A stretch of 64,000 nucleotides of DNA from Maliibacterium massiliense (GCF_900604345.1 NZ_LR026983.1:2232001-2296000), one strand, 5' to 3'. Shown: positions 15,575 to 25,346, numbered from the stretch's first letter. Notes: generated by a model not told the origin, from the letters alone. Numbers and translations are program-made.

Positions 15575-16336
15575 ATGGGAAAAATGGCGCACAAGGTTGT
15601 GCTGATTACCGGTGGGGGAAAAGGGATCGGTCTGGGGCTTGCGCAGGCGTTTGCGCAGGAGGGCGCGCGTCTGGTGCTGACAGGCCGCACCGCGCATACG
15701 CTTGAAGAGGCGCGCGCGCAACTAAAGCGGGATTACGGCGCGGAGGTATGGTGCGTGCCGGCCGATGGAGGAAACGAGCAAGCTGTGCAGCAGGTGGTGG
15801 ACATCGCCGTACAGCGCTGCGGAGGCATCGATGTTCTGATCAACAACGCGCAGACATCCGCCTCAGGAACAATGCTGGCGGATCATAGCAAGGAGGATTT
15901 CGATCTGGCGATCTATTCCGGCCTGTACGCGACGTTTTTTTACATGAAGGCGTGCTTTGCGCATTTGAAGGCGCGCGGTGGATGCGTCATCAATTTTGCA
16001 TCAGGCGCGGGGATGTCCGGCCGCGCGGGTCAGGCATCCTACGCTGCGGCCAAGGAGGGTATACGCGGTCTGTCCCGGGTGGCTGCTACGGAGTGGGGGC
16101 CGCACGGCGTGCGGGTCAATGTGATATGCCCGCTTGCAATGACGCCAGGGCTTGCGGCATGGAAGGAAGCCTATCCGGCGCTCTACGCTGAGACGATCCA
16201 ACGCGTGCCGCTGGGACGGTTTGCCGATCCTAAGGAGGATATTGGGCGCGTGTGCGTCTTTTTGGCCTCGGAAGATGCGCGCTACATCACGGGGGAGACG
16301 ATCACCCTGCAGGGGGGCAGCGGGCTTCGGCCGTGA
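15575..16336 (+). CDS. Short-chain dehydrogenase/reductase
   Basis: The product is 253 residues, ATG 15575 with AAGGAG 8 bases upstream. The NAD(P)-binding motif is TGGGKGIG (about residues 12-19), followed by NNA in VLINNAQ. The catalytic residues are the Ser of INFASGAGMSG and Tyr/Lys of YAAAK. The PxxMTPG loop and the GGSGLRP end are typical of classical SDRs. The substrate cannot be read from sequence. It stands alone between terminators, with the sugar isomerase convergent on the other strand. Confidence 0.9.
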   Translation: MGKMAHKVVLITGGGKGIGLGLAQAFAQEGARLVLTGRTAHTLEEARAQLKRDYGAEVWCVPADGGNEQAVQQVVDIAVQRCGGIDVLINNAQTSASGTMLADHSKEDFDLAIYSGLYATFFYMKACFAHLKARGGCVINFASGAGMSGRAGQASYAAAKEGIRGLSRVAATEWGPHGVRVNVICPLAMTPGLAAWKEAYPALYAETIQRVPLGRFADPKEDIGRVCVFLASEDARYITGETITLQGGSGLRP

Positions 16337-16460
16337 CGCGCAACGCAAGGCGCCTGCAAAAGGGGAATGTACCAACGCATGAGGATAGCGCCGCCAATGC
16401 GTTGGATGAGCTGAAGGATACGCGCCGGATTTGCCGGCGCGCTCTTTATACATGGGAAAA

Positions 16461-16500
16461 GGGTACGCCGCACTGTGCGTCAACACAGTGCGGCGTACCC
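16461..16500. terminator. Perfect 17-bp inverted repeat between convergent genes
   Basis: A 17-bp arm starting GGGTACGCCG (16461-16477) pairs perfectly with 16484-16500 around a 6-base loop. The T-tract is weak (TCTTAT), but the position between convergent genes suggests bidirectional termination. A smaller hairpin GCGCCGG/CCGGCGC at 16422-16440 precedes it. Confidence 0.65.
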
Positions 16501-16630
16501 TCTTATATGGGTGAGTGATTCGTGCGGGGAGGGCGCGGCCTAATCTTTCTCGGAGGGCGGGTGAAGCAAACCGACCGGAAAAGGGCGCACCCCCGCACGA
16601 GCTAGAAGAGAGGCAAATGTAACTGCGACC

Positions 16631-18088
16631 TTATTTGCGGCCCCACCAGAAAGCCTGGATTTCCTGCTCGCTGATGCCTGCCGGATCGGGTTTTACGCCG
16701 ATATACTTGCATGCCTCATGCAGGATGGGCGCCAGCTTGCCGTAGGTGCTGGAGCTGTGATGGATGTAGGGGCCGGTAACCAGCTTGTTCTCCCATTCAA
16801 CCCAATCATTGACTTCCAGCCAGCAGTAGGTGCCGTTGGTCTCAGGGCCTTCGACGCCCTTGCCTTCGCCCATAAACAGGCTGTATTCGCCGTTGTCGCC
16901 ATCAAAGCGGCACACGGTGATATCGCCGCGGCGCAGCTCGAAGTGGCTCTTGCCGGGGCAGGCGAAGCCGTTGCTCTGCGCGTCGATGACGGTGCATTTG
17001 CTGCAATCGCCGGCCAGCGAGGGCGGGAAGTTGCCGCAGTGCCACAGCAGTTCTGCATTGTCGTTGTAGGGATGGCGGATCGTCAGGTCGGCGAAGAACA
17101 CCGGATCGGTATAAAGGGCCGCCGCCTGGACCAGGCGGGAGCTGATGACGCCGTGGATATCCATCTCGCAGCCCACGGGGATGCCCAGATCCGTCACATA
17201 ACCGTTGACAGCGCAGGCGGAGATGCCGAGGGACTCGCGGAAAGGCGCCCAGCAGCTGATGGCCGCCGCATTGCATTTGTGCTTGGCGCACAGGCTCTGC
17301 AGCGCGAGATAGTAGCCCGCCATGTTGGCAAGACCTTCGTCGTCGATGCCCACAGGTTTGGTCATGGCGCAGATCTTGGCGATTGCGGCTTTGATCTCCT
17401 CAGGTTTATTGGCCTTGAAGTTCTCAATCTCATTTTTCAGGTCAACCAACGTGATGGGGAAGACGCGGATGCCGAAGCGCTCATAGAGCTCGCCCTCGTT
17501 GAACATCGTGGTCCAGAACGGATCGGGGCGGGTGCCCACCTGCAGCACTTTGGTCTCCTTGAAGGCCTGCACGGTGGCGCATACGGCGGCAAAGGCCTTA
17601 AAGCCGTTCTCCAGCACGCCGTCGTCCAGATCGGTGTTGGGGATGTAGGTAAAGGGCACGCGCGCGCGGCGCAGCGCTTTACCCGTTGCAAACAGGCCGC
17701 ACTGGGAATCGCGGGTACGTCCCACGGAGCTGGACTTGGTATCGTTGTTGGCCATGGGATCGCTGTCGCGGGGCCCCCACAGCAGGAAGGGGACGTTCAG
17801 CGCGCGGGCGATCAGCGTGGTGTTTCCCTCGCTGCCGAAGTTGCAGTGGGGGGCGAAGATGCCGTTTACGCCCTCGTCCTTGAACTTTTTGATGACGGCA
17901 AGCGCATCATCTTCCGTCTCGACAATGCCCTTGGGCGTCACGTCGTCGATGTCGACGAACTGCACGATACCCATGCGCCAGTCATCGATGCGTTTGCGGA
18001 TGGCGTCGCGCACTTCAAACGCTTCAGGATGGTTGAATACGTCGCGTTTGGTGGGGGCAAAGCCGATTTTTACGATTTTCCGTTCCAT
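16631..18088 (-). CDS. L-fucose/L-arabinose isomerase-family protein
   Basis: The product is 485 residues with ATG 18088 behind AAGGAG. The family interconverts aldoses and ketoses using Mn2+. Recognisable features are the N-terminal Rossmann-like region (VNGIFAPHCNFGSEGNTTLIARALNVPFLLWGPRD), a central GTRPDPFWTTMFNEGELYERFGI segment and a C-terminal domain with GCEMDIHGVISS and HCGNFPPSLAG, the latter supplying metal-binding His. It is the last gene of the sugar ABC operon, so it likely acts on the imported sugar. The exact sugar is not determined. Confidence 0.85.
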   Translation of the reverse strand: MERKIVKIGFAPTKRDVFNHPEAFEVRDAIRKRIDDWRMGIVQFVDIDDVTPKGIVETEDDALAVIKKFKDEGVNGIFAPHCNFGSEGNTTLIARALNVPFLLWGPRDSDPMANNDTKSSSVGRTRDSQCGLFATGKALRRARVPFTYIPNTDLDDGVLENGFKAFAAVCATVQAFKETKVLQVGTRPDPFWTTMFNEGELYERFGIRVFPITLVDLKNEIENFKANKPEEIKAAIAKICAMTKPVGIDDEGLANMAGYYLALQSLCAKHKCNAAAISCWAPFRESLGISACAVNGYVTDLGIPVGCEMDIHGVISSRLVQAAALYTDPVFFADLTIRHPYNDNAELLWHCGNFPPSLAGDCSKCTVIDAQSNGFACPGKSHFELRRGDITVCRFDGDNGEYSLFMGEGKGVEGPETNGTYCWLEVNDWVEWENKLVTGPYIHHSSSTYGKLAPILHEACKYIGVKPDPAGISEQEIQAFWWGRK

Positions 18089-18355
18089 AAATGCATGTCT
18101 CCTTCTATTCCTTTGCGAAAGGTGAATTGCAACCGCATTGGCTTGGTGCCGGGGAAACGCCTTCAGGTGAGCTGTTGAATTTGTATCTCGCCGGCGAGAA
18201 AGTCCTGCGGTTTTGCGCGATCTGAAACTGCTTATTTCACATTAATGGGGACAATCGCGGTGGCGACTGTCCCCACCAATATGATTCGGGGAGGTAGCCC
18301 GAAAAAATGGATATGGGTCACTTAGTTAGAGAACATTTCGTTGCAATGGCGGTGC

Positions 18356-19393
18356 TTACTTTTTGTCACCACCGTAGTATTTCAGCACTTCCGCGGCCTC
18401 GTCGGAATCCAGGGTATCCTTCTCGATGGCGATAACGCCGGTGTCAACGTACTTCTCAACCTTTTCTCCGTTGAGGACCTTCAGCGCGGTCTCCACACCC
18501 TGATAACCCATCTGGAACTGACGCTGTGCAACTGCGGCTTTGATGAAGCCGTCTTCCAGCAACTGCGGGGTGTCGTTGGAGAAGTCCATGCCAATCAAGG
18601 TAATGTCAGTGCGGTTCAGCTCTTTCAGCGCGGTGGCGCAGCCGATGGAACCGGAGTTGTTCACGCCCCAAAGTGCATTGAGGTCGGGATGGGCCATAAT
18701 CAGGTCTTTGGCGTCGGACAGGGCTTTGCTCGTATCGCCGTCATTAATCTTCTGCTCGTTCCAGAGCACTTCCCAGCCGTCCTCGGCGTTGGCGTCCCAA
18801 TACTCTTTGAAGCCGTCCAGGCGGTCGGTAACCGTCTGCGAACCGGTGGAGGCGACCAGCACGCCCACCTTGGCGTGGTCAACATTGGCTTTCTTGAGAT
18901 ACTTGATCATCTGTTTGGCGCACTCTTCGCCGGCTTTTTTGTTGTCGGTCGCGATGCAGGCGTCAAAGCCCTCTTCGCTGGCAATCTTGGTGTCGATCAG
19001 CACCACGGGGATGCCGGATGCTTCCGCCTCGGTGACGGACTGTACCATGGCCTGGGAATCGCAGGGGGCGATGCAGATGGCGGCGGGTTTGGCCGTCACG
19101 GCGTCTGCCAGCAGCTGAACCTGTTTTTCCACGTCGGTCTCGTTCTGCAGGCCGTTGACCACGGGCTCATAGCCGTTCTCTTCGCAGGCGGAGTTGAAGC
19201 CGTCCTCAACCACGGACCAGTACTGGCTGCCCATGATCTTGCTGACGAAGTAGATCTTTTTGCTGTCCGAGCCGCTCGACGACTGGCCGCCCGAAGCGGA
19301 CGAGCTGGGCTCAGAGGATGAGGGACCGCAGGCGACCAGCGCAAGCGCCAGTACCGCGACGAGCAGAAGGGATACGAGTTTTTTTGCTTTCAC
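18356..19393 (-). CDS. Sugar ABC transporter substrate-binding lipoprotein
   Basis: The product is 345 residues from GTG 19393, with AAGGAGG upstream; a longer frame to 19483 has no such site. A signal peptide with lipobox LVAC ends at about residue 22, followed by a Ser/Gly-rich linker. The mature part is a RbsB-type periplasmic-binding fold (KKIYFVSKIMGSQYWSVVEDGF, VLIDTKI, ALWGVNNSGSIG). It captures sugar outside the membrane for the adjacent permease. It is clearly paralogous to the binding protein at 22881 (shared ETDVEKQVQL and IAPCDS). A weak hairpin GGGGACA/TGTCCCC lies downstream at 18247-18273. Confidence 0.93.
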   Translation of the reverse strand: MKAKKLVSLLLVAVLALALVACGPSSSEPSSSASGGQSSSGSDSKKIYFVSKIMGSQYWSVVEDGFNSACEENGYEPVVNGLQNETDVEKQVQLLADAVTAKPAAICIAPCDSQAMVQSVTEAEASGIPVVLIDTKIASEEGFDACIATDNKKAGEECAKQMIKYLKKANVDHAKVGVLVASTGSQTVTDRLDGFKEYWDANAEDGWEVLWNEQKINDGDTSKALSDAKDLIMAHPDLNALWGVNNSGSIGCATALKELNRTDITLIGMDFSNDTPQLLEDGFIKAAVAQRQFQMGYQGVETALKVLNGEKVEKYVDTGVIAIEKDTLDSDEAAEVLKYYGGDKK

Positions 19394-19502
19394 AGTAGTT
19401 ACCTCCTTAGAGTTATGGGTTTTATTGCAGCGAGGATGTTTGGATTTCCGTCGCTGTTTTGCTTGCGGATTGCCCATCCGCATAGGGAGCAGGATAAATT
19501 GC

Positions 19503-20513
19503 TTAGGAATACTTGCGGTTGCGGTACGCCTCTACAGCGACTGCGGCCACGATGATAATGCCGATGACCACCTGCTGATAGAAAGCGTTGACGCCGCACA
19601 GGTTCAGGCCGTTGCGCAGCACGCCCATGATCAGCGCGCCGATGATGGTGTTGTTGATGCCGCCCTCGCCGCCGCTCATCGCAACGCCGCCCAGCACGGA
19701 GGCCGCGATGGCTTCCAGCTCATAGCCTTGGCCGTTCATAGGCTGGGCAGTGGAGATACGCGAAGACATCAGAATACCGGCGATGGCTGCGGACACGCCG
19801 CAGACGCAGTAAGCGAAGATACGGGTTCGCGTCACGTTGATGCCGGAAAGGCGCGCCGCCTCCATGTTGGAGCCGCAGGCGTAGATCTTGCGGCCGATCG
19901 AAGTCTTGGAAAGGATGAAGAACAGGATTGCGCCGTAGAGCAACATGATGATGACGCTGAAGGGGATGCCACCAAATACGCGGCCGCCGCCCAGGAAATA
20001 AAATGCCTCCTGTACGCCTTTATCGGGGATGGCGTTGGTGTAGATGGGCCGGCCCTCTGTGATGACGTTTGCCAGCCCGCGGAACACCCACTGCGTACCC
20101 AACGTGGCGATGAAGGGGATGACGCCCAGCTTCATGATGGAGAAGCCGTTGATGAAGCCCATCATGATGCCCACGACGACGCCCAATATCAGGCACAGCC
20201 ACAGGGGGAGACCCGTCTGCAGCAGACCGACGACCGCGATGCCGGCCAGTGCCAGCGATGCGCCTGCTGAAAGGTCCGTGCCGCCGCATACCAGGCAGAA
20301 GGTCAGGCCGTAGCCCACGATGGCGTAGCTGACCACTTGGTGGACCAGGTTGATCAGATTGTCGCTCTTGAGAAAGACGCCGGGTTTCAAAAATGTGAAG
20401 ACCAGAAAGAGCAGGACCAGCGCACCGCCGGAGACGAACATTTTCTTAGTGCTGGTGCTCAGCCGCTGCATCAAAGGCAGTTTCGGCGTATTATTGACTT
20501 TGGCTTGTTCCAT
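19503..20513 (-). CDS. Sugar ABC transporter permease (RbsC-like)
   Basis: The product is 336 residues, ATG 20513 behind GAGGAGG. It has eight to ten hydrophobic spans of the BPD_transp_2 type, with the typical GGTDLSAGASLALAGI and KTSIGRKIYACGSNMEAARLSGINV signatures, the latter being the cytoplasmic loop that contacts the ATPase. It forms the membrane channel with the ATPase at 20565 and takes cargo from the lipoprotein at 18356. Confidence 0.95.
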   Translation of the reverse strand: MEQAKVNNTPKLPLMQRLSTSTKKMFVSGGALVLLFLVFTFLKPGVFLKSDNLINLVHQVVSYAIVGYGLTFCLVCGGTDLSAGASLALAGIAVVGLLQTGLPLWLCLILGVVVGIMMGFINGFSIMKLGVIPFIATLGTQWVFRGLANVITEGRPIYTNAIPDKGVQEAFYFLGGGRVFGGIPFSVIIMLLYGAILFFILSKTSIGRKIYACGSNMEAARLSGINVTRTRIFAYCVCGVSAAIAGILMSSRISTAQPMNGQGYELEAIAASVLGGVAMSGGEGGINNTIIGALIMGVLRNGLNLCGVNAFYQQVVIGIIIVAAVAVEAYRNRKYS

Positions 20514-20564
20514 AAATATCCTCCTCAATATAAATGCACACATGCCTGGCGGTGGGGGATGCCC

Positions 20565-22082
20565 TTATTCGCCGGCAGCTTTGCGCTTACCTTCCAGTTT
20601 GTTGTAGCCGGCCGCCAGATACAGCAGCTTCTCCTGCGTCGCGTCCTTGACATCCATCTCACCGTTGACCTCGCCCTGGTGAATGACGATGATACGATCG
20701 CTCATGCCCAGGATCTCGGGAAGCTCCGAGGAGATCATGATGATGGCCACGCCCTGGTCGCTGAGCTCGTTCATCAGCTCGTAGACCTCATACTTGGAAC
20801 CGACGTCAATGCCGCGCGTCGGCTCGTCCATGATCAGCACCTTGACGTTGTTACACAGCCACTTGGCCAAGACAACCTTCTGCTGGTTGCCACCCGAGAG
20901 GTTGACCACCGACTGGTAGAGACCAGGGGTGCGAATAGTGAGGGCGTCGATATAGTGCTTCGCGTTACGCGTCGCTTCCTTATCGTTGACTATACCGTGC
21001 TTCGTCAACTGATCGATGTGCGCCATATTAATATTGAAGCGAACATCCAGGCTCAGGGCCAGGCCGTTGAATTTGCGGTCCTCTGTAACAAAGCCAATGC
21101 CGTGGTTGATGGCCTGGTGGGGGGTATTGATCGTGATCTTTTTGCCTTCCAGGTAAATCTCCTTAGAATCGGCGGGATCCGCGCCGAAGATTGCGCGCAT
21201 GATCTCGCTGCGGCCTGCGCCTACCAGGCCGGATACGCCCAGGATCTCGCCCTTGCGCACCTTGATCTCCTCGCAGTTGAGGGTCTTGCCCACCCGCACA
21301 TTGCGCGCCTCAAAGACCACGTCGCCAATGGTGCGTTTGTGTTGGGGGAAGCGGTCGTCCATCTCGCGGCCCGCGATCATGTTGACCAGCTCATCCATCG
21401 TGACGTCCTTGTACATGCGCGTGCCGATGCTCTTGCCATCACGCAGCACGGTGACGCGCTCGCAGATATAATCGAGCTCCTCCAGGCGGTGGGAGATGTA
21501 GACCATGCCCACGCCGCGCTTCTGCAGCTTTTTGATGATTTCCATCAGCTGCTGCACTTCCTTTTCGGAAAGCGCTGCGCTGGGTTCGTCCAGCACCAGC
21601 AGCTTGGCGTTGAAGGAGATGGACTTGGCGATCTCCACCATCTGCTGCTTGGCGACGCTCAGGGAGCGCACAACCGCGTGGGTGTTGATGTCGATGCCCA
21701 GGTCATCCAAGATGGCCTTGGCCTCTGCGTGCATCTTCTTGTCGTCGATGAAGGGCCCTTTTCTGGGCGGACGGCCGATAAAGATGTTGTCAGCCACCGT
21801 CAGCGTGGGACAGAGGTTCAGTTCCTGGAAGATGATGCTGATGCCCAGCTTCTGGGCGGCAGCGACATTGGGGATGTTGACCTCCTCGCCGCGCATGTAC
21901 ATCTTGCCTTCATCGGCACGATATACGCCGCTCATCACCTTCATCAGAGTGGATTTTCCTGCGCCGTTCTCGCCGACAAGGCCATGCACCTCGCCTTCGT
22001 TCACGGTAAAGGATACGTTGTCCAGCGCCTTTACGCCGGGGAATGATTTGCTGATGCCTTCCATACGGAATAGTTCAGCCAT
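20565..22082 (-). CDS. Sugar ABC transporter ATP-binding protein (RbsA-like)
   Basis: The product is 505 residues with two fused ABC domains. The first has Walker A GENGAGKST (about residue 37), signature LSVAKQQ and Walker B VLDEP. The second has a degenerate Walker A (GLVGAGRSE), signature LSGGNQQ and MDEPTRGID. One functional and one degenerate site is normal for RbsA/MglA proteins. It is the first gene of a minus-strand operon ATPase-permease-binding protein-isomerase, with AAAGGGGTG as ribosome binding site. Confidence 0.96.
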   Translation of the reverse strand: MAELFRMEGISKSFPGVKALDNVSFTVNEGEVHGLVGENGAGKSTLMKVMSGVYRADEGKMYMRGEEVNIPNVAAAQKLGISIIFQELNLCPTLTVADNIFIGRPPRKGPFIDDKKMHAEAKAILDDLGIDINTHAVVRSLSVAKQQMVEIAKSISFNAKLLVLDEPSAALSEKEVQQLMEIIKKLQKRGVGMVYISHRLEELDYICERVTVLRDGKSIGTRMYKDVTMDELVNMIAGREMDDRFPQHKRTIGDVVFEARNVRVGKTLNCEEIKVRKGEILGVSGLVGAGRSEIMRAIFGADPADSKEIYLEGKKITINTPHQAINHGIGFVTEDRKFNGLALSLDVRFNINMAHIDQLTKHGIVNDKEATRNAKHYIDALTIRTPGLYQSVVNLSGGNQQKVVLAKWLCNNVKVLIMDEPTRGIDVGSKYEVYELMNELSDQGVAIIMISSELPEILGMSDRIIVIHQGEVNGEMDVKDATQEKLLYLAAGYNKLEGKRKAAGE

Positions 22083-22880
22083 GCGTGCTTCACCCCTTTA
22101 ATTTGCATAGAATTCAGTTGCTGTGCTAAGATGATAAAATAGGGCATTTTATGCGCAGAAGAGGGACAGCTCTGCAGAAACAGTATCCGAGTACAGGAAA
22201 AAACAAAAAAAACAACAAACACTATTGCAACAAAATACAGTCCTTGTTACAAAGCGAAGGGCATATGATGTTTTTTATCAGTCATTCGCGTACCGTTCCG
22301 CTGCACGACCTCCGAAGCGCACGGGCGTTGAGGAAACTGTGACAGGGTATACAACCCGGATGCTTTTTGATACACCATACAACCATGTACGGCGTTTGCA
22401 AAAGTCCCAATCTTCCTGGTGATGCCTGTAAGAAACGTGTTGTCTTGGAACCTTTACGGAGACTTGCGTGATGTGTCGTTTCGACGCATCGTGTTCGTTA
22501 ATGTTTTTTCTTTGATTGGATTCAGTGTAGTATATGTGGCGTTGAATGTCAAGATGATAAACCGCATTTTTTTCAAATGTGCGCGAGATGTGTCCGCAAA
22601 TGCGGAAAAAAGACGTGCTGGCAACAATGCCCGTGTGTCGAATCGTGTAGTACATCGTGTGAAAGAGCGTGTGCGATTGTGTGCAGGGGCATCTATATAC
22701 GCTTTATACGACCTCCCCATGGCAGGCGTATCGGCGCATGCTTCCATATACAGACAATACAGACATAAAAAAGCCCGGCGGGGTAGCGCCGGGCAGTTGG
22801 GGGTAGACATTGCGCACAATCGTCAGGGAGAACCATTGTGCGCGCAGGAAGTTATGTGGGGAGGTAACCCACTGTGAACA
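22083..22880. other. 800-base intergenic region upstream of the sugar operon
   Basis: No supportable gene is present; short open frames have no ribosome binding site. It must contain the promoter and operator of the rbsA-like operon (reading minus), but I cannot fix -35/-10 elements. The right end holds the terminator of the second binding-protein gene. Confidence 0.6.
22767..22795 (-). terminator. Terminator of the second binding-protein gene
   Basis: On the minus strand GCCCGGCG and CGCCGGGC pair and are followed by TTTTTT. It lies about 90 bases after the stop at 22881. Confidence 0.88.
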
Positions 22881-23930
22881 CTATTTTTTCGGGCGTCCAG
22901 CCGGATACATGACCTTTTCGGCCTCCGGCGTGTCGATGTTTTCCAGGCTGATGGGGACCACGCCCGTATCGATGACCTTCTCGACTTGTTTGCCCTCGAG
23001 CACGTCGAGCGCGCGCATGACGCCCTCGTAGCCCATCATATACTGCTGCTGCACCACGGCCGACTGGATGTAGCCATCGCGGATGAGGTCCTCGGTATTG
23101 GTAAAGAAGTCGACGCCGACCACCACCACGTCGTCACGGCCAAGCTCTTTGATGACTGTGCCTGCCGCGTCGGTGCTGCTGCCGTTGATCGCCCAGAGCG
23201 CGTTGCAGTCCGGATGCGCCATGAGGATATCCTGGGTGTTGTTGACGCACTTGTTCAAATCGCCCTCGCTGTATTTGATCTCGTTGGTGAGAATCTTCCA
23301 GTCGTCCGGGGCGTTCGCCTCAAAGTACTCCGTAAAGCCGTCGATGCGGTCGATGACGGTCTGGGAGCCGGAGGAGGTTGCCAGGATGCCGACGGTTGCG
23401 TGGTCCACGTTGCGCTCCTTTAAATGCCGGATCATTTCCTCTGCGCAAATGGCGCCTGCCTTGACGTTGTCCGTCTTGACGCATGCGGTGTACGCATCGC
23501 CGTCCACGGCCGTATCGATCAGGATAACCGGGATGCCCGTGTCGTAGGCCTCCTTTACGGAATTGACCATGGCAAAGGAATCGCACGGCGCGATCAAAAT
23601 GGCGTCCGGTTCAGCCTGGATGGCATCCGCTACCAGCTGCACCTGTTTTTCCACGTCAGTCTCCTGCTGCAGGCCAGTGTAGACAACCTCCACGCCCTTT
23701 TCCTCCGCGGCGGCGCGCACGCCATCCTCTACCACGGCCCAATAGGCGTTGCCCAGCACTTTGGTAATAAAATAAAATGTCTTTTTACCGTCCGCAGGTT
23801 TATCTGCGCTAGGGGAGGAGGCCGAAGCCGAGGTGGCCCCCGAAGGCTGCGTGGTGGAAGGGGAACATGCAAAAAGCATGAGTGTCAGCAGTGCTACAAG
23901 AACCGTTGCGATTGTTTTTCTTACTTTCAC
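22881..23930 (-). CDS. Second sugar-binding lipoprotein, paralogue of the one at 18356
   Basis: The product is 349 residues from GTG 23930, with GTGAGGAA upstream. The lipobox is LFAC near residue 20, followed by a Ser/Ala/Pro linker. The RbsB-type fold shows KTFYFITKVLGNAYWAVVEDGV, ETDVEKQVQLVADAI, IAPCDS and WAINGSSTDAAG. No permease or ATPase accompanies it, and it has its own promoter and terminator. It may feed the nearby transporter or act as a sensor with the LacI regulator immediately upstream. Confidence 0.92.
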   Translation of the reverse strand: MKVRKTIATVLVALLTLMLFACSPSTTQPSGATSASASSPSADKPADGKKTFYFITKVLGNAYWAVVEDGVRAAAEEKGVEVVYTGLQQETDVEKQVQLVADAIQAEPDAILIAPCDSFAMVNSVKEAYDTGIPVILIDTAVDGDAYTACVKTDNVKAGAICAEEMIRHLKERNVDHATVGILATSSGSQTVIDRIDGFTEYFEANAPDDWKILTNEIKYSEGDLNKCVNNTQDILMAHPDCNALWAINGSSTDAAGTVIKELGRDDVVVVGVDFFTNTEDLIRDGYIQSAVVQQQYMMGYEGVMRALDVLEGKQVEKVIDTGVVPISLENIDTPEAEKVMYPAGRPKK

Positions 23931-24002
23931 AAGAGATTCCTCACTTTCCTGTCGATTTTTCACGAGATTTTGATAAAGGGAAATTTCGCAAATGTACGTG
24001 TA

Positions 24003-24053
24003 CGTTAACGCAATCGTCAAGCACAAAATATCGCACGATTCTGCCGCTGTCAA
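24003..24053 (-). promoter_or_regulatory. Promoter(s) and candidate operator of the second binding-protein gene
   Basis: On the minus strand TTGACA (24053-24048), 17 bases, TATTTT (24030-24025). A second TTGACG begins at 24020. The palindrome CGTTAACG (24003-24010) lies just downstream of the first promoter and between the elements of the second, a plausible site for the LacI-family regulator. Confidence 0.6.
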
Positions 24054-24136
24054 GGGATTTTCATAAAGATTTGCAATAAAAATTTTCACAAAAAGACACG
24101 AAAACACACGCTGAAATGACACGAACACACAAAAGA

Positions 24137-24163
24137 AAAGACCGCAGCATCTGCGGCCTTTTG
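24137..24163 (-). terminator. Terminator of the LacI-family gene
   Basis: CCGCAG-CAT-CTGCGG hairpin, followed on the minus strand by TCTTTTCTTTT. It separates the regulator from the binding-protein gene. Confidence 0.85.
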
Positions 24164-24179
24164 CATAGGGCAATCGTGT

Positions 24180-25253
24180 TTATGGGATGAAAAAGGGAAT
24201 ATCGGACGCCTGGCTGTTGATATAGTTGTCCAGATTGTTTTTCAAAACGATTTTGGCGCGAATCAGCAGGTGGTCCTGCGGCGGGAGCCATCCCTCCAGC
24301 AGGTGGCGCGCCAGCAGACGCAGCGCCTGGTAGCCCTGCTGAAAGGGATCCTGGTACAGCACGGCGGTGCACCAGCCCTCTTTCAATGCGTCGATGGTAA
24401 ACTCCGTCAGGTCGTAGCCGATGACCGCTATATCGCGCCGGTTCAGCCGCTTTACCGCCATGGAGGCGCCCATGGTGCCGCCTGTACCGGTGGAAAACAC
24501 CGCGCGGATATCCGGATGTTCCTTCAGCAGCGCCAGCGTGTTCTCACAGGCGGCCAGCACGTTGCCGCGGTACTCAGCGCAGGTGTAGATGGCGATATCG
24601 GGATAGTCCGTGCGGATCACCTGTGTAAAGCCGGCGCTGGACTCCAGATGGGAGAGGCTCGCGCAGTTGGTGCCCAAAATGGCCACGCCGCCCTTGCCGC
24701 CCAGCATCTTGCCCATCAGCTCGCCGCCCAGCCGGCCGGATTGCGCGGTATCGTGTCCCACGTAAAACAGGCGTTTGGAATCCACTACGTCCGTATTGAA
24801 GGTGATGACCGGCACATTCCAGTCCATAAAGCGGTCGATGTAGGCGCCAATGGCGTTGGCGCCGGGGTTGATGGCAATGCCATCATATTTCTGCCAGTCC
24901 GTACTTCGGATGAGCTCCTCCTGGTCCTGCAGATCCAACGAGCCTGCGCAGATATCGTCTATCTCCACGCCGTAGTCGGTAAACTCCTGCCGCGCACGGT
25001 TGATGCCGTTTGCAATGTAATTGTAAAAGAATACCGAATGGCTGGGGTATACGGCCGCAATGCGGATGGCTTTTTTGCGGCTCAGGGCGCTTGCAAATTG
25101 GTTGGGGGTGTAGCCCATCTCCTGGGCAAGCGTCAGCACGCGCGCCTTGGTTGCCTTGCCGATGCCCGGCCGGTTGTTCAGGGCGCGGTCAACGGTGCCG
25201 ATGGAGGTGCCCGCCCTCTCCGCGATCATTTTGATGGTAACTTTGGGTTTCAT
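24180..25253 (-). CDS. LacI-family transcriptional regulator
   Basis: The product is 357 residues. Residues 3-50 are the LacI helix-turn-helix and hinge (TIKMIAERAGTSIGTVDRALNN, ALSRKK). Residues 60-330 are a periplasmic-binding-like sensor domain (IRIAAVYPSHSVFFYN, ITFNTDVVDSKRLFYVGHD, FSTGTGGTMGASMAVKRL). It probably senses the same type of sugar as the binding proteins and controls one or both transcription units. Its own promoter contains a 10-bp palindrome between -35 and -10, suggesting autoregulation. Confidence 0.93.
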   Translation of the reverse strand: MKPKVTIKMIAERAGTSIGTVDRALNNRPGIGKATKARVLTLAQEMGYTPNQFASALSRKKAIRIAAVYPSHSVFFYNYIANGINRARQEFTDYGVEIDDICAGSLDLQDQEELIRSTDWQKYDGIAINPGANAIGAYIDRFMDWNVPVITFNTDVVDSKRLFYVGHDTAQSGRLGGELMGKMLGGKGGVAILGTNCASLSHLESSAGFTQVIRTDYPDIAIYTCAEYRGNVLAACENTLALLKEHPDIRAVFSTGTGGTMGASMAVKRLNRRDIAVIGYDLTEFTIDALKEGWCTAVLYQDPFQQGYQALRLLARHLLEGWLPPQDHLLIRAKIVLKNNLDNYINSQASDIPFFIP

Positions 25254-25346
25254 GGCGCTATATCAACCTCGTTTTCATTCCTGGCTTGCTTTACCTTGCA
25301 GCGAAACAAATGTGCTCTGTCGACCTGTGGTTTGATGCTTGGTTCC

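Noticed and set aside
20337..22046. 569-codon plus-strand frame opposite the sugar ABC ATPase
   Set aside because: Antisense of a clear RbsA-type gene.
22083..22760. Possible small genes upstream of the sugar operon
   Set aside because: Open frames lack ribosome binding sites and recognisable protein character.
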